This document shows, piece after piece, positions 1 to 12,076 of a stretch of 64,000 nucleotides of DNA. This DNA is from Micractinium sp. NFX-FRZ (Eukaryota; Chlorophyta; Trebouxiophyceae; Chlorellales; Chlorellaceae), in NCBI GenBank assembly GCA_029339195.1, contig JAPTJF010000047.1, positions 161,609 to 225,608 on the forward strand. Reading direction: 5' to 3'. Position numbers and translations under genes: made by a program. The notes beneath the pieces were generated by a model. It searched no databases, was not told the DNA's origin, and saw nothing but the letters and a program-made list of their open reading frames with translations. The stretch's first letter is position 1. Every line of letters starts with the position of its first letter.

Positions 1-206
1 AGGAGGCAAGTGGCTGCTTGGTGAGGAGGGGGAAGGGGAGGGGAGGAGGAAGGGCAGGGGGTGTCGGAGGGCCAGCCAGCAGAAACCACAGCACTGCCGG
101 TGGCGCTATGCTCAGCCCTCAGCCGGCATGTGCCCCTCGGCGTGCAGGCAAAGCGTGCCGCCGTCCTTCGTGACCATCCTTTGCTTGAACCAACTGCCCC
201 GCATGC

Positions 207-1508
207 TCACCCGTTGGAGATAGCCGGCGCCTGGCGGTACTGCTGCTGCTGGTACAGCTGTTGCTGGTACTGCTGCTGCTGGTACGACTGGTACTGCTGC
301 TGCTGGTACTGCTGCTGCTGGTACTGCTGGTGCTGGAACTGCTGGTGCTGCGCCGCTGCGGCGGCAAAGGCAGAGGTGGGGGAGGCGCAGTCGAAGCTGG
401 GGTGGGGGGCCAGCGCACAGGGGTGGCCGTCGCTGCCCTCGCTGCTCGTCGCCCCGCCCTCGCTGGAGTGCCCCTGGGCAGAGGCGCCAAAGGAGCCTGT
501 GTGGTGCAGGTAGCGGTGGTGGTAGGGCGCGTGGGAGTCGAGGCTGGTGGCGCTGCCGCCGGTGGCGGCGCCGCGGCGCAGGCGCTGCGTCAGCGCGCGC
601 GGGCTGCCCGCCGGCAGCGCCGGCCCGGGCGGCGCCATGTGGTGGGTGCTGTGCGCCGGCTGGTGCGCCGCCGGCTGCTGGTTGCCGTGCGCGCGGGAGC
701 TGCTGGGCAGCGTCGCCACGCTGGCCCGCTGCATGGGCTCGCCAGCCGGGTCGTGCGCCGCGGCGGCAGAGGCGGGGGCCTTGGGGGCGCGCGGCTTGGC
801 GGCGGCGCCGGGGTGGGCGTCGCCGCCAGCGCAGGCGGCGGCCGTGCGCCGCGGCTTGGCACGCCCCGTGCGGTTGGCTGCCGCATAGAACCGCCGGCTG
901 GCACCCACGGCCTCCAGAAGCTTGCGCCTGAGCCAGGTGTTGTTGTTGGAGTTGGTGTGCACGGTGTAGACCTGCGGGGAAACAGGGGGCAGGGGCAAGG
1001 CAGCGGGGGGTGGAGGTGAGAGTGGCAGGGGCAGGCAGCGTGGCTTGACGCAGGCAGGCCGAGCGGACACATCGTCAGCGAGGGGGTATCTACCAACGCA
1101 GGGTATCCCTCAGCCAGCCGGGCGCGCCGCCCCCACCTGCACACGATGGCAGGCCCGCCCTGGACGGTGCAGCCTCGACAGGCGGGCCGTGCGGCGCCAG
1201 CTGGCGCCAGCTGGCACATACTTCCTGCCCGCCCCCGCCCTGGTTCCCAACCTTGGCAAGAACCCTACCTTTGCAAACATGTCCCGCAGCTCGCGCTGGC
1301 TCATGCGGTTGACCATGCGGGCCGCCGCCTTGGAGTCTGCCGTGCCAAAGTGCTTCAGCGCATCGCTGCACTGCTCCGCGGAGAGCACGTGCCGCAGCAG
1401 GTGGTGCTGGCCGTTGACGGCATCGCCCGCCGCAGCGGCGGCGGCGGCGGCGGCACTGCCAGCGAGCGCCCCAGGAGTGGGAGGCGCCACGGCGGCGTCA
1501 CACGACAT
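207..1508 (-). CDS. Unrecognised protein with a conserved-looking N-terminal helical block and a Gln/Tyr-rich tail
   Basis: Two exons read on the minus strand: 1508-1269 (start ATG at 1508) and 971-207 (stop at 207-209), joined in phase 0 at AAG|GTAGGG...CCCGCAG|GTC; 334 aa. Residues ~30-105 (MVNRMSQRELRDMFAKV then VYTVHTNSNNNTWLRRKLLE) look like a folded helical block split by the intron. The rest is low complexity: basic and Ala-rich, then His/Ser-rich, then a C-terminal run of YQQQQ repeats. I do not recognise the family; the TNSNNNTWLRRKL block suggests a plant or algal nuclear protein, but that is only an impression. The start could lie further upstream, because an acceptor-like TGCATGCAG precedes the ATG and a 5' exon may exist. 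Nothing is known of its role; neither domain order nor neighbours give a function. Confidence 0.55.
236..346. repeat. Imperfect 15-bp GTACTGCTGCTGCTG array coding Gln/Tyr repeats
   Basis: About seven imperfect copies of a CTG-rich 15-mer. On the minus strand, in the frame of the 334-aa protein, it encodes Y-Q-Q-Q-Q repeats. This is a coding minisatellite likely to vary in length. Confidence 0.85.
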
Positions 1509-3368
1509 AGGGGAGCCTGCATGCACCGGTGGCAGCCCACGGGCTTGCGTGGTGGCCGCGCCGATCTGCAGGGGTGGGGGCCGCGCACAGGGTGGGTCGG
1601 GGACAGGTGGCGCCGCACTTCCGGTACACGGCTGGGGCGGGGCGGTGCCAGGCTTGCCAGCCTCTGCTGATGGCTTGGAGGCAGTTCCGCAACCGTATGG
1701 GCACAACTGGCAGTGCATGCATGGCCCCAAGATGGACCTGGGTTGAAGGTAAAGTATGGCCGCTGTCTGACGCACAAGCGGGGGAAGCCAAGGGGCGCCA
1801 CCGGCCACTCGGCCCAGCCCTCCTGGGCCTGCCAGCGGCCCTGCCGGCTCACCTGCGGGTCGTGAGTGGCACTGCATGTGCTCATGTTGCACTCTGCGAG
1901 GGCGGGGAGTCGGGAGGAAGTGGTGGCGGCCAGGAATGAGGCGGAGAAGCTATTCGGCAGGCAGGGCAGAGACGGTGCCTGAAGCTCTTGCAGCGATCGA
2001 ACATGCATAGGGTGATTTATGCGCTCCCGACACGACAGACGTCAGCACAGAGGACGCAAGGAGGCCAGCAGCGCGCGAAATGTTGCGGACCGGCATGCCC
2101 AGGCTGTCGTCGCCCTCGTCGTCCCGCACTCGCCAGCCCACCTTGTCTGCCCTCAGTACGTCTTTCTGTATCCTTTGACCGCACCAGACGATGCCACGTG
2201 AGGTGCCGCGGGTGCCGAGCGATAGGGAGGTCTGGGGAGTGCACTCTCGGGGCCGATGGCTTTACTGTCTGGATGATGATGAGAACTTGAGATTGCGAAC
2301 AACAGCTTTCACGAGAGCGGATGTGCTTCACGCAGCCGCGCTTCACGCAACGCACGAGGGATTCGGTGGATCCCAGTGCAGCGCAATTCTGCCTCTGTCC
2401 CCCTCTGTTTTGCTCCTTCGCAACCCACAATCAATTTGCCGGGCCTTGGAGGAGACCGAATCTAAAGTGCAACACTGGGGTGTTCCGCTGCCCTTTCGAG
2501 TTTCCGGTGGCTGTAGCCTATAATATGCCCAAGCGCAGCGGTCTACATTGTAGAATCTACAACCCAGAAAGCAACACAGCTGGACACGGTGGGAGAGTGC
2601 ACAAGGTACTGCTGCCTCGCACAGAGCGGCAGGCGGTCCCGCCCACAACGGATCACCACAGGGGTTTACAATTGAGATTTCCGTTCGAGTTGCCGCAGGC
2701 ATTAGGATACTTGGAGAAAGCACGGGCATACCAGTGCAAGCGATGTTCAAGGATGGCAACTAGCTGCCCAGTGCACGTCCCCAATTGCCGCTGCCTGGCG
2801 TGCCTGGGAGGGTGGCTGCTGGGCCCGGCCAGGTCGAGACATTCCACGTGGCGCTGCCTTGCCAAAGAGGGACATGATTCATACATGCACCATCGCGCAG
2901 CATTGCTCCCTCCCCGGCTGTCGTTGTGTCCATCACCCCAGCGCTTGCCTGGCAGCATCTGAGCAGGGGGTGTCCCACCGCTCCTGGCCCGTTGGTGGGA
3001 TCCCGGGCCGGTGCGCTATTGAAGGGGAGGCGGCTCACAGTTGAGCAGCACCCTCTCGCCCTCGGTCCAGCCAGTGTGCCTCAATGAGCGGTGGCATCAG
3101 CCCGCCCGTCTGAGCTCATACCCTCCCAAGCTTGGCAGCATCAGTGTGCAGTCGAGATGCTCCCAGCGCCTACTGCTTCCAGCCTCGCAATTATAATAAA
3201 CCGTCTCACAAGGACCCCAAGCCTGTGCTCAGTACCTGTCATCCCCCGCGGCACGTATCTGTCACTCGGGTTGAATGTTTGGCCTTGATAGGCCACAATT
3301 AGCTTGGAAACCAGGAGCTGTTGGCTTGCTGCTCCTCACTGCTTCCCCTCTGCATTCGGTAAGTTTTG

Positions 3369-3400
<32 letters not shown>

Positions 3401-3863
3401 CCAACCAGCAGGCCCAGCTAGTGGGCAGCAGGCCAAAAACTGCATTGCAGCATTGGCAGATGAAATGCAATCTGGCCTCCACCACTCGGGGCCACCCCGC
3501 CAAGCGGCCATTGCTACAAAGTGGCAGGCTAAGCCCCAGCCACGTCTGGATCGCCCCCGCGCAGGTACGGCCCTGTAGTCCAGGGCAGGCCAAACTTTAC
3601 AATGCCAGATTTGCACCTACGATGCTGGCACCCGCAGGATGCCGCCAGCACGGCGCCCGCTAGCTGGCGGCGCCAGTTGCTGTGACAACGCCCCAGCGCT
3701 CCCGGCCGTGCTCCCGCTCACGACCGTCTCAAGCGGTGGTTTGCGCTTCCAGCCGTTTCAAGCTGCGCGAAACAGACAAGCCTGGGTTGGCCGCTGCTAA
3801 CGCGAGTGTCCGTCACACGGCAGCCTAATTGAACGACAATGGGCCGTTGAGCGTCGTGGTCGG
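1509..3863. other. Intergenic, no gene seen
   Basis: Divergent spacer between the minus-strand gene at 207-1508 and the plus-strand protease-like gene at 3864. Open frames here lack coding character and splice continuity. The segment around 2300-2750 is less GC-rich than its surroundings. It presumably holds both promoters, and perhaps a 5' exon of the left gene. Confidence 0.5.
3368..3408. repeat. (CAGG)n tetranucleotide microsatellite
   Basis: Roughly eight tandem CAGG/GCAG units in the intergenic spacer. The same tetranucleotide recurs at about 12951-12980, 17500-17545, 30277-30302, 37976-38012, 38746-38765 and 42613-42632. Confidence 0.9.
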
Positions 3864-6677
3864 ATGCAGGAGTCCTCTGGAGAAGGGGGAGAGAGCGAGC
3901 CGCAGCTTCTGGTCGGAGAGCGCTCTGCGCCTGTGCCGGCGTCTGCCTCTCTTCCAGGGCGGCATGGGACGCCGGGGGCCTGGAAGGTGAGCGACTGCAC
4001 TTGCGGTGCGGGACGCTGGCCCGGGAAGCTGGCCAGTCAGTCCTGTGCCAGCGCCTGCCGCCCGCCACCCGCAGCCAGCCAACAACAGCAGCCATGTTGC
4101 TGCGTGCAGGCGCAGGCCGTCCGCTCCACCTCCCTGCTAGCGGTCGGGGCAGTGCTACTGGCGGTGGGGATTGCGCTGGTGGCCACACCGCTGGCGCTAC
4201 ACGCCGCGCAGCCGCGCGGCCGCGCGCCTGCGCCTCCACCGCCGGCACTTCTGCAGCAGCAGGCGGCGGGTGCATTGGGCGGGCTGGATGCTGAGGGCGT
4301 GCCACTGGATGCAGTGCGGACATCGGCGGAGCAGCAGGAAGAGGAGCTGTCGGACTGCCAGGTGGCCCTGCCCAGCCGCGATGCCTATGTGGCATCAGCG
4401 GCGGCAGCAGAGGCATCGCTTTTCGGTGCCCCCGCCACCGCCCTGCCTGCAAGCGAGCTGCAGGCAGCCGTGGGCAGCCAGCCGCCGCTGCTGATAGGCA
4501 CTGTGTTCTGGGTGCTCGTCAGCGGCTCACACCCGTGGACACCGCAGTTCCAGCCCGCTGCGGCTGCCCAGGTGCGTGCCAGTGCCCGAAACACCCTGTG
4601 CATGCGCACGCTGCGCTGCACCACCCACCTTGGGTGCCGCAGCCAGACCGCCATCACTGGGCCGGCTTGCGACTGGAACCTTGCTTCAACGCCTGCACCC
4701 AAGTGCCGCTTCCACCTGCAGGTCCACACCCTGAATGCTGCGTTCCGCGGCCTGAGCATCCGCTTCCGCTTGGATGCCATCGTCGCCGCCCCCGCTGCCG
4801 ACGACGCAACCGTGCAGCAGTGCTCAGAGCGGTGGGAGGAGCTGGCGGGGCGGCTGCTGCCCGCCGCGCCCGCCGGCACTGACAGCAGCAGCAGCAGCCC
4901 AGCAGACCCAGCGGCCCTCCACGTCATTGTGTGCGAGCCACGGGGCGTCAGGGGTGCAGCAGCCGTGCTCGGAGGTGGCACCGCAGGCGACCCTCAGGCC
5001 AGCTCCGCCGGGGGTGCAGCTGCAGGCAGCATCCTGCTCCGACGCAGCGCTCTCTGGCTTTCACGGACAAGCTTGGTGCACCAGGTGCGCTTGGTGCCCG
5101 CAAAGAATCAGCTGGGCTGGCCGGGGTTGTGGGGGCCGACATCTGGGGCTCATGCACGTGCCCACTCCAACGCAGTCATTGACTTTGCATGCAGCCTCAG
5201 CCTTCGCTTGTTCTCAGCTCGGCACCAGCGGGTCGCTGGCGCCAGACACGCATGTGATGCTGGCCGCCTGCTGTGCCTGCTGTGCAGGTGGGCCACTTCC
5301 TGGGGCTGCCCCACCCCTTCCCAGACGAGAAGCAGAGCTGCAAGCTGGACGGCGATGCAGTTGCAGACACGCCTCTCCAATACGCACCCAACACGGGCTG
5401 CCAGCAAGGTGGGCGTGGGCAGTGCAGAGCGGTTGGGTGGGTGGGTGGGTGGGTGGGCAGCAGGGGACTGCGGCACAGGCATGAGACAGCGCTGGCTCAC
5501 AGCTGCCGTTGGTTCGGCATGTGCCGGTGTGCCTCTGCGTGCAAAGCATGCGTGGGCTTCCGCATTCACATGCGGGCCATTAGCGGAGCGTATACCCAGC
5601 CTGGAGCACGTTTGGTGGTGCGTCCCTGGAGACCCTTTTGTGGCCATCAGCTCACCTGCCGCACCGGACCGTACCTGCGCCAACGCTCACCACTCGCTCG
5701 CACCTGTGCTGCCCTGCACCTGCCCTGCCTGCCCTGCCTAGCCTGTAAGCAACATCACCTTTGCGTGCCTGCCCCTGCAGACGGCGACCTGCACGTGTGC
5801 CAGGCCTCTGGGGATGGGCCGGTGCCGGTCATCAACTTCATGGACCTCACAAATGACACCTGCAGGTGGGGGAGCAGGGAGAGAAGCGGCTACATGCAGT
5901 GACACTTGTTTCCTTCGAGGGTTGAGGGGGCTGAGGGTCGCCAAACCGCAGATTTCATAAGAGCACCCTGTGGATGGGTGTTTTGCGTCTATTCCTGCGC
6001 CAGGGGCGCACTTGCGTTTCAGGGGGCTGGGAGCCATGGAGTGTGTGTTCCTAGCCTTGCAAAGTACAAAGGAACTGTGCACCACTGTGCTGTGCCTGCC
6101 TTGTACTGTGCCTGCCTTTTACAGTCTTGACGCCACCGTGCACCCCCGCGCTCCCCTGCAGATGGCACTTCACGGTGGGGCAGGCCGCCCGCATGCAGGC
6201 CATGCTGCGTGCGCACCGCCCCCAGCTGTACGCAGCAGCCGCGGCAGCCGCCATGCTGCCGCAGCCGCAGCATGCGCTTGCGCTGGAGGCGGCGTGGCAG
6301 TCGGGGCCGCCTCCTAGAGTCGTGCAACAGCAACAGCTGCAGGCAGCAGCACAGGCAGCGGCAGCACAGGCAGTGGCGGCGGCGGCAGCAGCCGCCTCTG
6401 GATCTGCAGCCAGCATCAGCGTGCAGAGCAGCAGTCAGAGCGTGTCCAGTGTGGTTGCGCGAGCTGCACAGCTGGTCTCTGAGCCGTGGCAGCAGGCAGC
6501 GCTGGCGGCGGACGGCCGCCTGTCTGGCGCCCTGCAAGACTGCGCATGCTTGGGGCCAGACGCCGGCGGCCGCGTGCTCTGGACTGGCCAGCTGAATGCC
6601 AGCTACTCTGTGGAAGCTGTGCGGCTGCTGCTACCCGTCACGCTAGGCACCAGCGGCACTGGCAGCGAGCCTGGCGG

Positions 6678-6710
<33 letters not shown>

Positions 6711-9128
6711 CAGCAGCGGCGCAGCTGCGGCAGGGGCAGGGGTGCTGGCTGTAGACATCCGGGTGGGGGACAGCTTGGATCACCAGCAGAACCAGCGGTG
6801 CAGTGTGGGAGGCGCTGGCGGGGTGGTTGGATCCCCGGCTCAGCCTGCCTGGCTGCCGCTGCCACCGCACCAGCCGCTCCACACCTTCGCCTGCCAGCCG
6901 CCAGTGGTGGGGCGGTACGTGACACTTGCCCTGGCAGCCACGGCAGCAGCAGAGCAGCAGCAGCTGTGCCTGTGCGAGGTGCAGCCGCTCGTTTCGGTTG
7001 CCCCCGCGCTGCCCGCCACGCCGGCGGCCACCGGCGCCGCTGGCAACAGCAGCAGCAGCGGCAGCAGCAGCAGCGGGTGGCGACCGCTGCCGGCAGCCCC
7101 TCTAAGCCTCACAGCTGACGTGGTGGCAAGCCAGTCGAGCAGCGTGGGCAGCAGCCAGGGGGCAGCGGGGGCGGCGGCGGCGCTGGCCGGCGGGCTGCCC
7201 CTGCTGCTGGAGCTGCTGGGGCGGCCAACCTGCAGCAGCAGCCGGGCAGAGCAGGCACCTTGGTGGTCGCTTGACACAGGGCTGGATGGAGCCTGGGTGC
7301 GCGGCCTGCGCCTGTCTGTGCCCTTTGCCTGCCAGGATGGCACCGGCGGCAGCAGCAGCGGCAGCGGCAGCAGCGCAGGGGCAGTGTGCGTGCCGGCGGC
7401 GGCAGCAGAGCTCACTGTGTATATGGGCGATGTGCCGCCTGCTCAGCTGCTGGCGTCGGGCGCGGAGCGCAGCAGAGCCAGCAGCCTGTGTGCGGCAGGC
7501 ATTGCTGTGCTTGGCGGGCAGCCGGCGGAGGTGGACTGCGGGAAATACATGCTCGGTGCGCTGCATGCTGCTACTGCAGCTGGGCGTATGGGGAGACGTG
7601 GGGGTGCAGGGTCCCTGCGCTGCTGCTGCCGCTTTGGGTGGCCGAACAATCGTGCCTGCCGCAGCTGCTGGCCTGGCAGTGCCTGCCATGCACCTTGGCC
7701 AAGCATGCCCACCCCGCTGCGTGCTTGCTGTGCTGGTAACTGTGGCCAGGCCCACTGCAGGCCTGCACCGCTGTGCCAGTCGCTTCTTAGCCTTCACCCC
7801 TGGGAAGGCGGCGATGCGCGGTGCTGCTGTGCCGCCGCAGCTCTCAAACCCTGTGCTGCTTGCTCTCCTCCCCTCGTCTCAATGCAGGGAGCTACATCAC
7901 CATAGCGGTGGCAGTGCCCCAGGCCCAGCCCGCCCCGCTCTCGCTGTGCGGCGTGCAGCTGCTGGGTGCGCTCGAGCTGCTGCCTGGGCAGCACATGCAG
8001 CAGTCGCTGCCGGGGGAGCCGCCTGCACACCCAGTGGCCCCGGCTCAGCTGCAGCCCTACTTCACGCTTCCCATAGACGGGGACAGCAGCAGCTGCCTGG
8101 AGGCCCCCCGTGGTACCGTCAATGCCAGCTGGCAGCTGCAGCTGGATGGAAGCTACCCACTGCTGGCGGTCCGCCTGACGGTGCTGCCAGCTGCAGCAGC
8201 AGCAGCGGGCCAGGGAGCAGGCCAGCAGGGGAGCCGCCTGGCGGTCAGCTTGCTAGATGTCGGGGGCAGGGTGACGGCAGGGTGGCAGGCGCCGCCGTCG
8301 GGCGCAGGCTCTGGAAACTCAAGCCATGGCAGCAGCAGCAGCGTGGTGTGGGAGCTGCCGGGTGCCACCCATGCAGCGGCTGTGCGGGTGCAGGGCTTTG
8401 CCTCGCTGTGTGAAGTGCAGCTGCTGGCGGCCTCTCTGGAGCCCGCTGCCAGCTACCAGCTGCAGCCGTCGGCGGGGTGGCGCGTGCTGGGCGCACAGTC
8501 CCCGGCAGGCAGCGGCAGCGACAGCAGCAGCGGTGACGGCAGTGCGCTTTTAGACGGCGACTCATGCAGCTGCCTGCCGGCAGCAGCAGGCAACAGCAGC
8601 AGCGAAGCAGGGTTGGAAGTGCTGCTGGACCGCCCCTACCAGTGAGTGTGCCAACCAAGCCTATACCCAGTCCCTGGGTGCTGCAGGCCAGGAAAACAGC
8701 TGTGTATCCCTGCCGTTGCCCCTGCTCCAAACACACGCCGCAACCGGGCAAGCGGTGTCCCACCCCCTGCCCCATGTGCCACCTCTCACCATCTCTGCCC
8801 ATGCTGGTGTGGCTGCAGGATTCATTCGGTTCGGCTGGTGGCAGGTGGTGCATCCCCTCAGGCTGTCTCCATCACTGCCCCTGCCTCGTCGTGCCACCCC
8901 GAGGTCACACTGCATCCCTGGCAGCCGTCGACAGTTACACTCACATGCAGTGGCGGGCCGGTGGTCACAGACCGCCTCCGAATCCAGCTGGTACCGCCCA
9001 CCACAGCAGCAGCCGCCGCAGCAGCAGCAGCGGCCCCAGTGGGTGGGGCAGAGGCAAGCTTGAGCGGAGTGCTGACACTGTGTGACCTGTCGCTGTTTGG
9101 CTTGCCAGCTGGCACTCCCCTTCCTTGA
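3864..9128 (+). CDS. Membrane-anchored pappalysin-like (M43) metallopeptidase homologue with lectin-like modules; catalytic Glu replaced by Gln
   Basis: Eight exons: 3864-3986, 4110-4571, 4722-5084, 5288-5408, 5781-5865, 6162-7555, 7888-8641, 8819-9128; 1203 aa, frame kept throughout. Residues ~49-70 form a hydrophobic type II anchor, so the bulk should be lumenal or extracellular. Residues ~180-400 match the pappalysin (M43) layout: an entry strand, VHTLNAAFRGLSIRFRLDAI, then H315-Q-V-G-H319-FLGLP-H325 and the Met-turn NFMDLTNDTC with M377, followed by WHFTVGQAARM. The three zinc His are kept, but the usual HExxH glutamate is Gln; codon CAC-CAG ends exon 3. The remaining ~800 aa hold at least two, probably four, discoidin/fucolectin-like modules (GRYVTLAL...LCLCEV, GSYITIAV...LCGVQL, SLCEVQL) separated by Ser/Gly linkers. 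Family members are extracellular peptidases; this one may be inactive or only binding. The start ATG at 3864 is the first in frame. Confidence 0.8.
5428..5462. repeat. GGGT tandem G-tract in an intron
   Basis: Six or so GGTGGGT units lie about 20 bases downstream of the donor at 5409 in the protease-like gene. Similar tracts lie at about 12254-12276 (C-rich strand), 36259-36281 and 41476-41496 (C-rich strand). Spacing of the G runs would allow a G-quadruplex. Confidence 0.8.
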
Positions 9129-10240
9129 CGGCGTCCCCCGAGCGCCTGCGCTTCTGCCCCGCACAGCGCACCAGTTTTGAACAGGACAGCAACAATGAGC
9201 AACACACGTCGCAAGTCCCCCCCATTGCACCCACCCCACCCCGGTTTTACATATGTTTGACCTCGCACTGCATGTGATTGTTACCCTTGGGCCTAATTGT
9301 GTCGCCCTCCTTCTTCTTCTTTCTGGACGCACTCGTGGGTGCTTGCATATCAACAGAATACATTGGGCGTCCCACAGATCACTTGCATGTAACGGTGCAT
9401 GTAACGGACGGATTGACAAGCAGTCTCTACCGAGGACACAGATGATCAGGGGAGAGCCACCGATGGGGCGTGGTGGGAAGGCTGGGCATGCTGCGCGATG
9501 CTCCGGCTGCACGCGAATGGAAGCAGCGTGCTCCCCAACGACAGCATGGGTGCATGGGGAGGGCGCTGGAGCCGGCTGCACCCTGCGGGTGGCGGAGAGG
9601 GTGGATTGGCTGCAGTGTGAGGGTCAAGGGAGGTCACTTCCAGTGGGGGTTAAGCAGTGGCTGAGGTGACTGTGTTGGTGGGCACAAACTGGTGGGCGAT
9701 TGGAGGAGCGTGGCGGTCTTTATAACCACGGGGGGCTGGCATGTGTGGGTAGCATTGGTATAGGAGGGTTCATGCCCAGCAGCTGTCACACACACCTGCC
9801 CCTGTCGCAGGCAGGGGGCTGGGGGTGAAGGGATGAGGGGAGAGCAGGGGAGCCTGATACAGGAGACCAGGGCAAGAGGGGCATAAGACCCAAGTGCAGC
9901 AAAGCATTGATGGCGGAAGGCGGCTGGTGTGGTGAAGCAGGACCAGGGAAGTTACAGTGTTACACGTGTGCCCTCGATTGGCTGCACTCTGCCAGTAGCC
10001 ACCTGGGGCTAGCCTGGCAGGTCCTGCCACCGCCGTTGCTTGCACCCCGTGAGGAGGCTGGTCCACACGAGCACGCCGCGTGCAGCTGCATGACGGTTCT
10101 TCAAGTGCACTGATTAACTGCAAAGCTTCTTAGTGATGCACACCATGCATTTTTGAGACTGGAGGACCTAGCAGGCAGCTGCTCGCTCAGCACCGTCCCC
10201 TGCAGCCAGCAGTGGCTGCCCCTTTTCGACACCGTCTTTC
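9129..10240. other. Intergenic: 3' region of the protease-like gene and upstream region of ClpS
   Basis: No gene seen. It contains two TGTAA signals about 260 bases past the stop of the upstream gene. The segment from about 9250 is comparatively AT-rich and fits a 3' untranslated region. Confidence 0.5.
9388..9404 (+). terminator. Two TGTAA polyadenylation signals
   Basis: TGTAA at 9388-9392 and 9400-9404, about 260 bases after the stop at 9128. TGTAA is the established chlorophyte poly(A) signal. Assignment to the upstream gene rests on position. Confidence 0.6.
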
Positions 10241-12076
10241 GTGCAGATGTGCGAGGCAAATTCAGGCGGCCCCACAGGACGCCACTCACACGTTGTTCTT
10301 AATGGTGAGCAAACTGTGAGCCCAGTGATTGTTCAGCCAGTGCTCCTTGCACGGCGCCACTGCCCGCTGGCACCGCCGCCAGCGTGGCCGCCGCTACCCC
10401 ACATGGGGACCAGCTTGCCTGACGCGCACAATCAACTGCAAGGTCGAATAGCAGAGGAGGATGCTGCTCGGTGCTGTGGCTGCTCAGAGCGCGCAGGTGA
10501 GCGCGCTCGCGGAGGGGATGCCTGCTTGCGAGCACCTGCAGGGGGTTCTCACACTCGGGATGGTGCTACCTTGATGCAGGCGCCGTGCAAGGGCTGGAAC
10601 AAGGAGGCCTGCAACTCTCCGACAGGCAAGTGCCGTGGCAGTGCGCTTCTAGCCACTCTCCCTGCCTCCTAAGTTGTGAAACGCATTGCTCCGAATGCTG
10701 GGAAGGAGAGCGGGAGTCGCCGCTGGGTGTGCGACTGCCCGCCACACAGGGCACTCTCCCTGCTGCCACAAACTCTCTGCTTCCCCTGCTAATTTTGTGC
10801 TGCGCTGGTGCAGTGCGATGCCCCGGTCGCATTGCTAGAGGCAGGGCGCAGCGGCTGGAGGTGGTGGCCCGCAGCGCCGGCTCCACTGGCGGCAACGTCC
10901 TCGACCGGCCCTCATTGCTGCCCGGCAAGGAGAAAGGGTGCGCCTGCCCACCGCTTCTTTGCTGCTGCTCTGTGCACACCACAGGCACATAGATTGCAGC
11001 AAGCCGCTGCTTCCAGGTCCTGCTTGCTCCGCGCTGCGCCTTCTGCCGCTGCTGACGTGGGGCGGCCGCCCTCCCACGCCGGTGTGCAGGCTTGAGACTC
11101 GCCGCCGCCGGCCGCCCTCCTACCGGGTGCTGCTGCACAACGACACTTACAATCGGTGAGGGTGCGGGCTGATGAACAGTGCACATTTGTAGCGGTGCTG
11201 TGGGTGCTGGAGCAGCAGGGGGGTGTGGGGCTTGCGCATGCGAGGTTGCTGCAGCAGGGGGGACAGAGGTGGGCGCATGCCTGCCACGCACGCCACACAT
11301 GCTGGGTGCTTCCCACTCCCGTCCTGCCGCGCGGCAGCAACCACAAGTGCGTGGCGCAGCTTGCACGCCGCTGCTGTACGTGCCTCCGCCCCCACCGCTG
11401 TCCCCCTGGCTCCCACGCTGCCATCTTGCCTGCAGGCGGGAGTACGTGGTGCAAGTCCTGCTAAAGGTAGGGCAGAGAGGGATATGGCTGGGGACTGGGC
11501 CCGGATGGCAGGCAGGCTGCAGTGCAGGGCCTGCCTGCTCTGCGGCCCGGTAAGGGGGCTACGGGGCTACCACTCATGCCGTGCCCTGCCCCCAGCTCAC
11601 CCGCTGCCTGCCATCTCCCGTCCATTCTCAGACGCTTGGATACCCCCTGCGCTTATCCGTCGTCTCGTGTAACTGCAGGTGGTGCCAGGCACCACTGTGG
11701 ATGATGCGGTCAACATCATGCAGGAGGCACACATCAATGGGCTGGCGCTGGTCACGCAGTGTGCACAGGTCGGTCGGCGGGGGTGGTGCGGCTGCTGGGT
11801 GCTGCGTGCTGCACGGCGTGCTGTGCGGCGGGCCGCCGTGCCACGCTGCGCTGTGCGGCGGGGCTGTGGCAGGCTAGGCGCTGCGTGGGGGTGCGTTGGC
11901 GCTCAGTGCTCACCCCCATCTTACATCATTGTACTGCCCTCGTACTGCCGCCTGTACCGCAGGACCAGGCGGAGCAGTACTGCGAGTCGTTGCGCCTCAA
12001 CGGCCTGATTGCCACGATTGAGCCCGCCGGCGGCGGCAACGGCGGCTCTGGCAGCGACGGCACCAGCTCCAGCTGA
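10241..12076 (+). CDS. CLPS1: ATP-dependent Clp protease adaptor ClpS, probably chloroplast
   Basis: ClpS delivers N-degron substrates to the Clp chaperone-protease; in plants CLPS1 acts in the chloroplast stroma. Exons: 10241-10496 (tentative), 10814-10937, 11090-11155, 11436-11466, 11679-11768, 11963-12076; 226 aa on this model. The core reads SYRVLLHNDTYNRREYVVQV, then LLKVVPGTTVDDAVNIMQEA, then HINGLALVTQCAQDQAEQYC. This matches the ClpS core, including the HND motif and the MQEAH substrate-pocket helix. GNVLDRPSLLPGKEKG ahead of it resembles the N-terminal stretch of plant ClpS1. The tail is Gly/Ser-rich. The first exon keeps phase but its protein (start at 10241 or 10403) is not a convincing transit peptide, so the 5' end is unresolved. 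Identity of the core is certain; start and plastid targeting are inferred. Confidence 0.85.

Noticed and set aside
3368..3408. Possible CRISPR-like or telomeric repeat
   Set aside because: Simple tetranucleotide with no spacers, in a eukaryotic intergenic region; not TTTAGGG-type.
4385..4981. Minus-strand open frame opposite the protease-like gene
   Set aside because: Shadow of the coding exons; no motif, and the plus strand carries the M43 signature.
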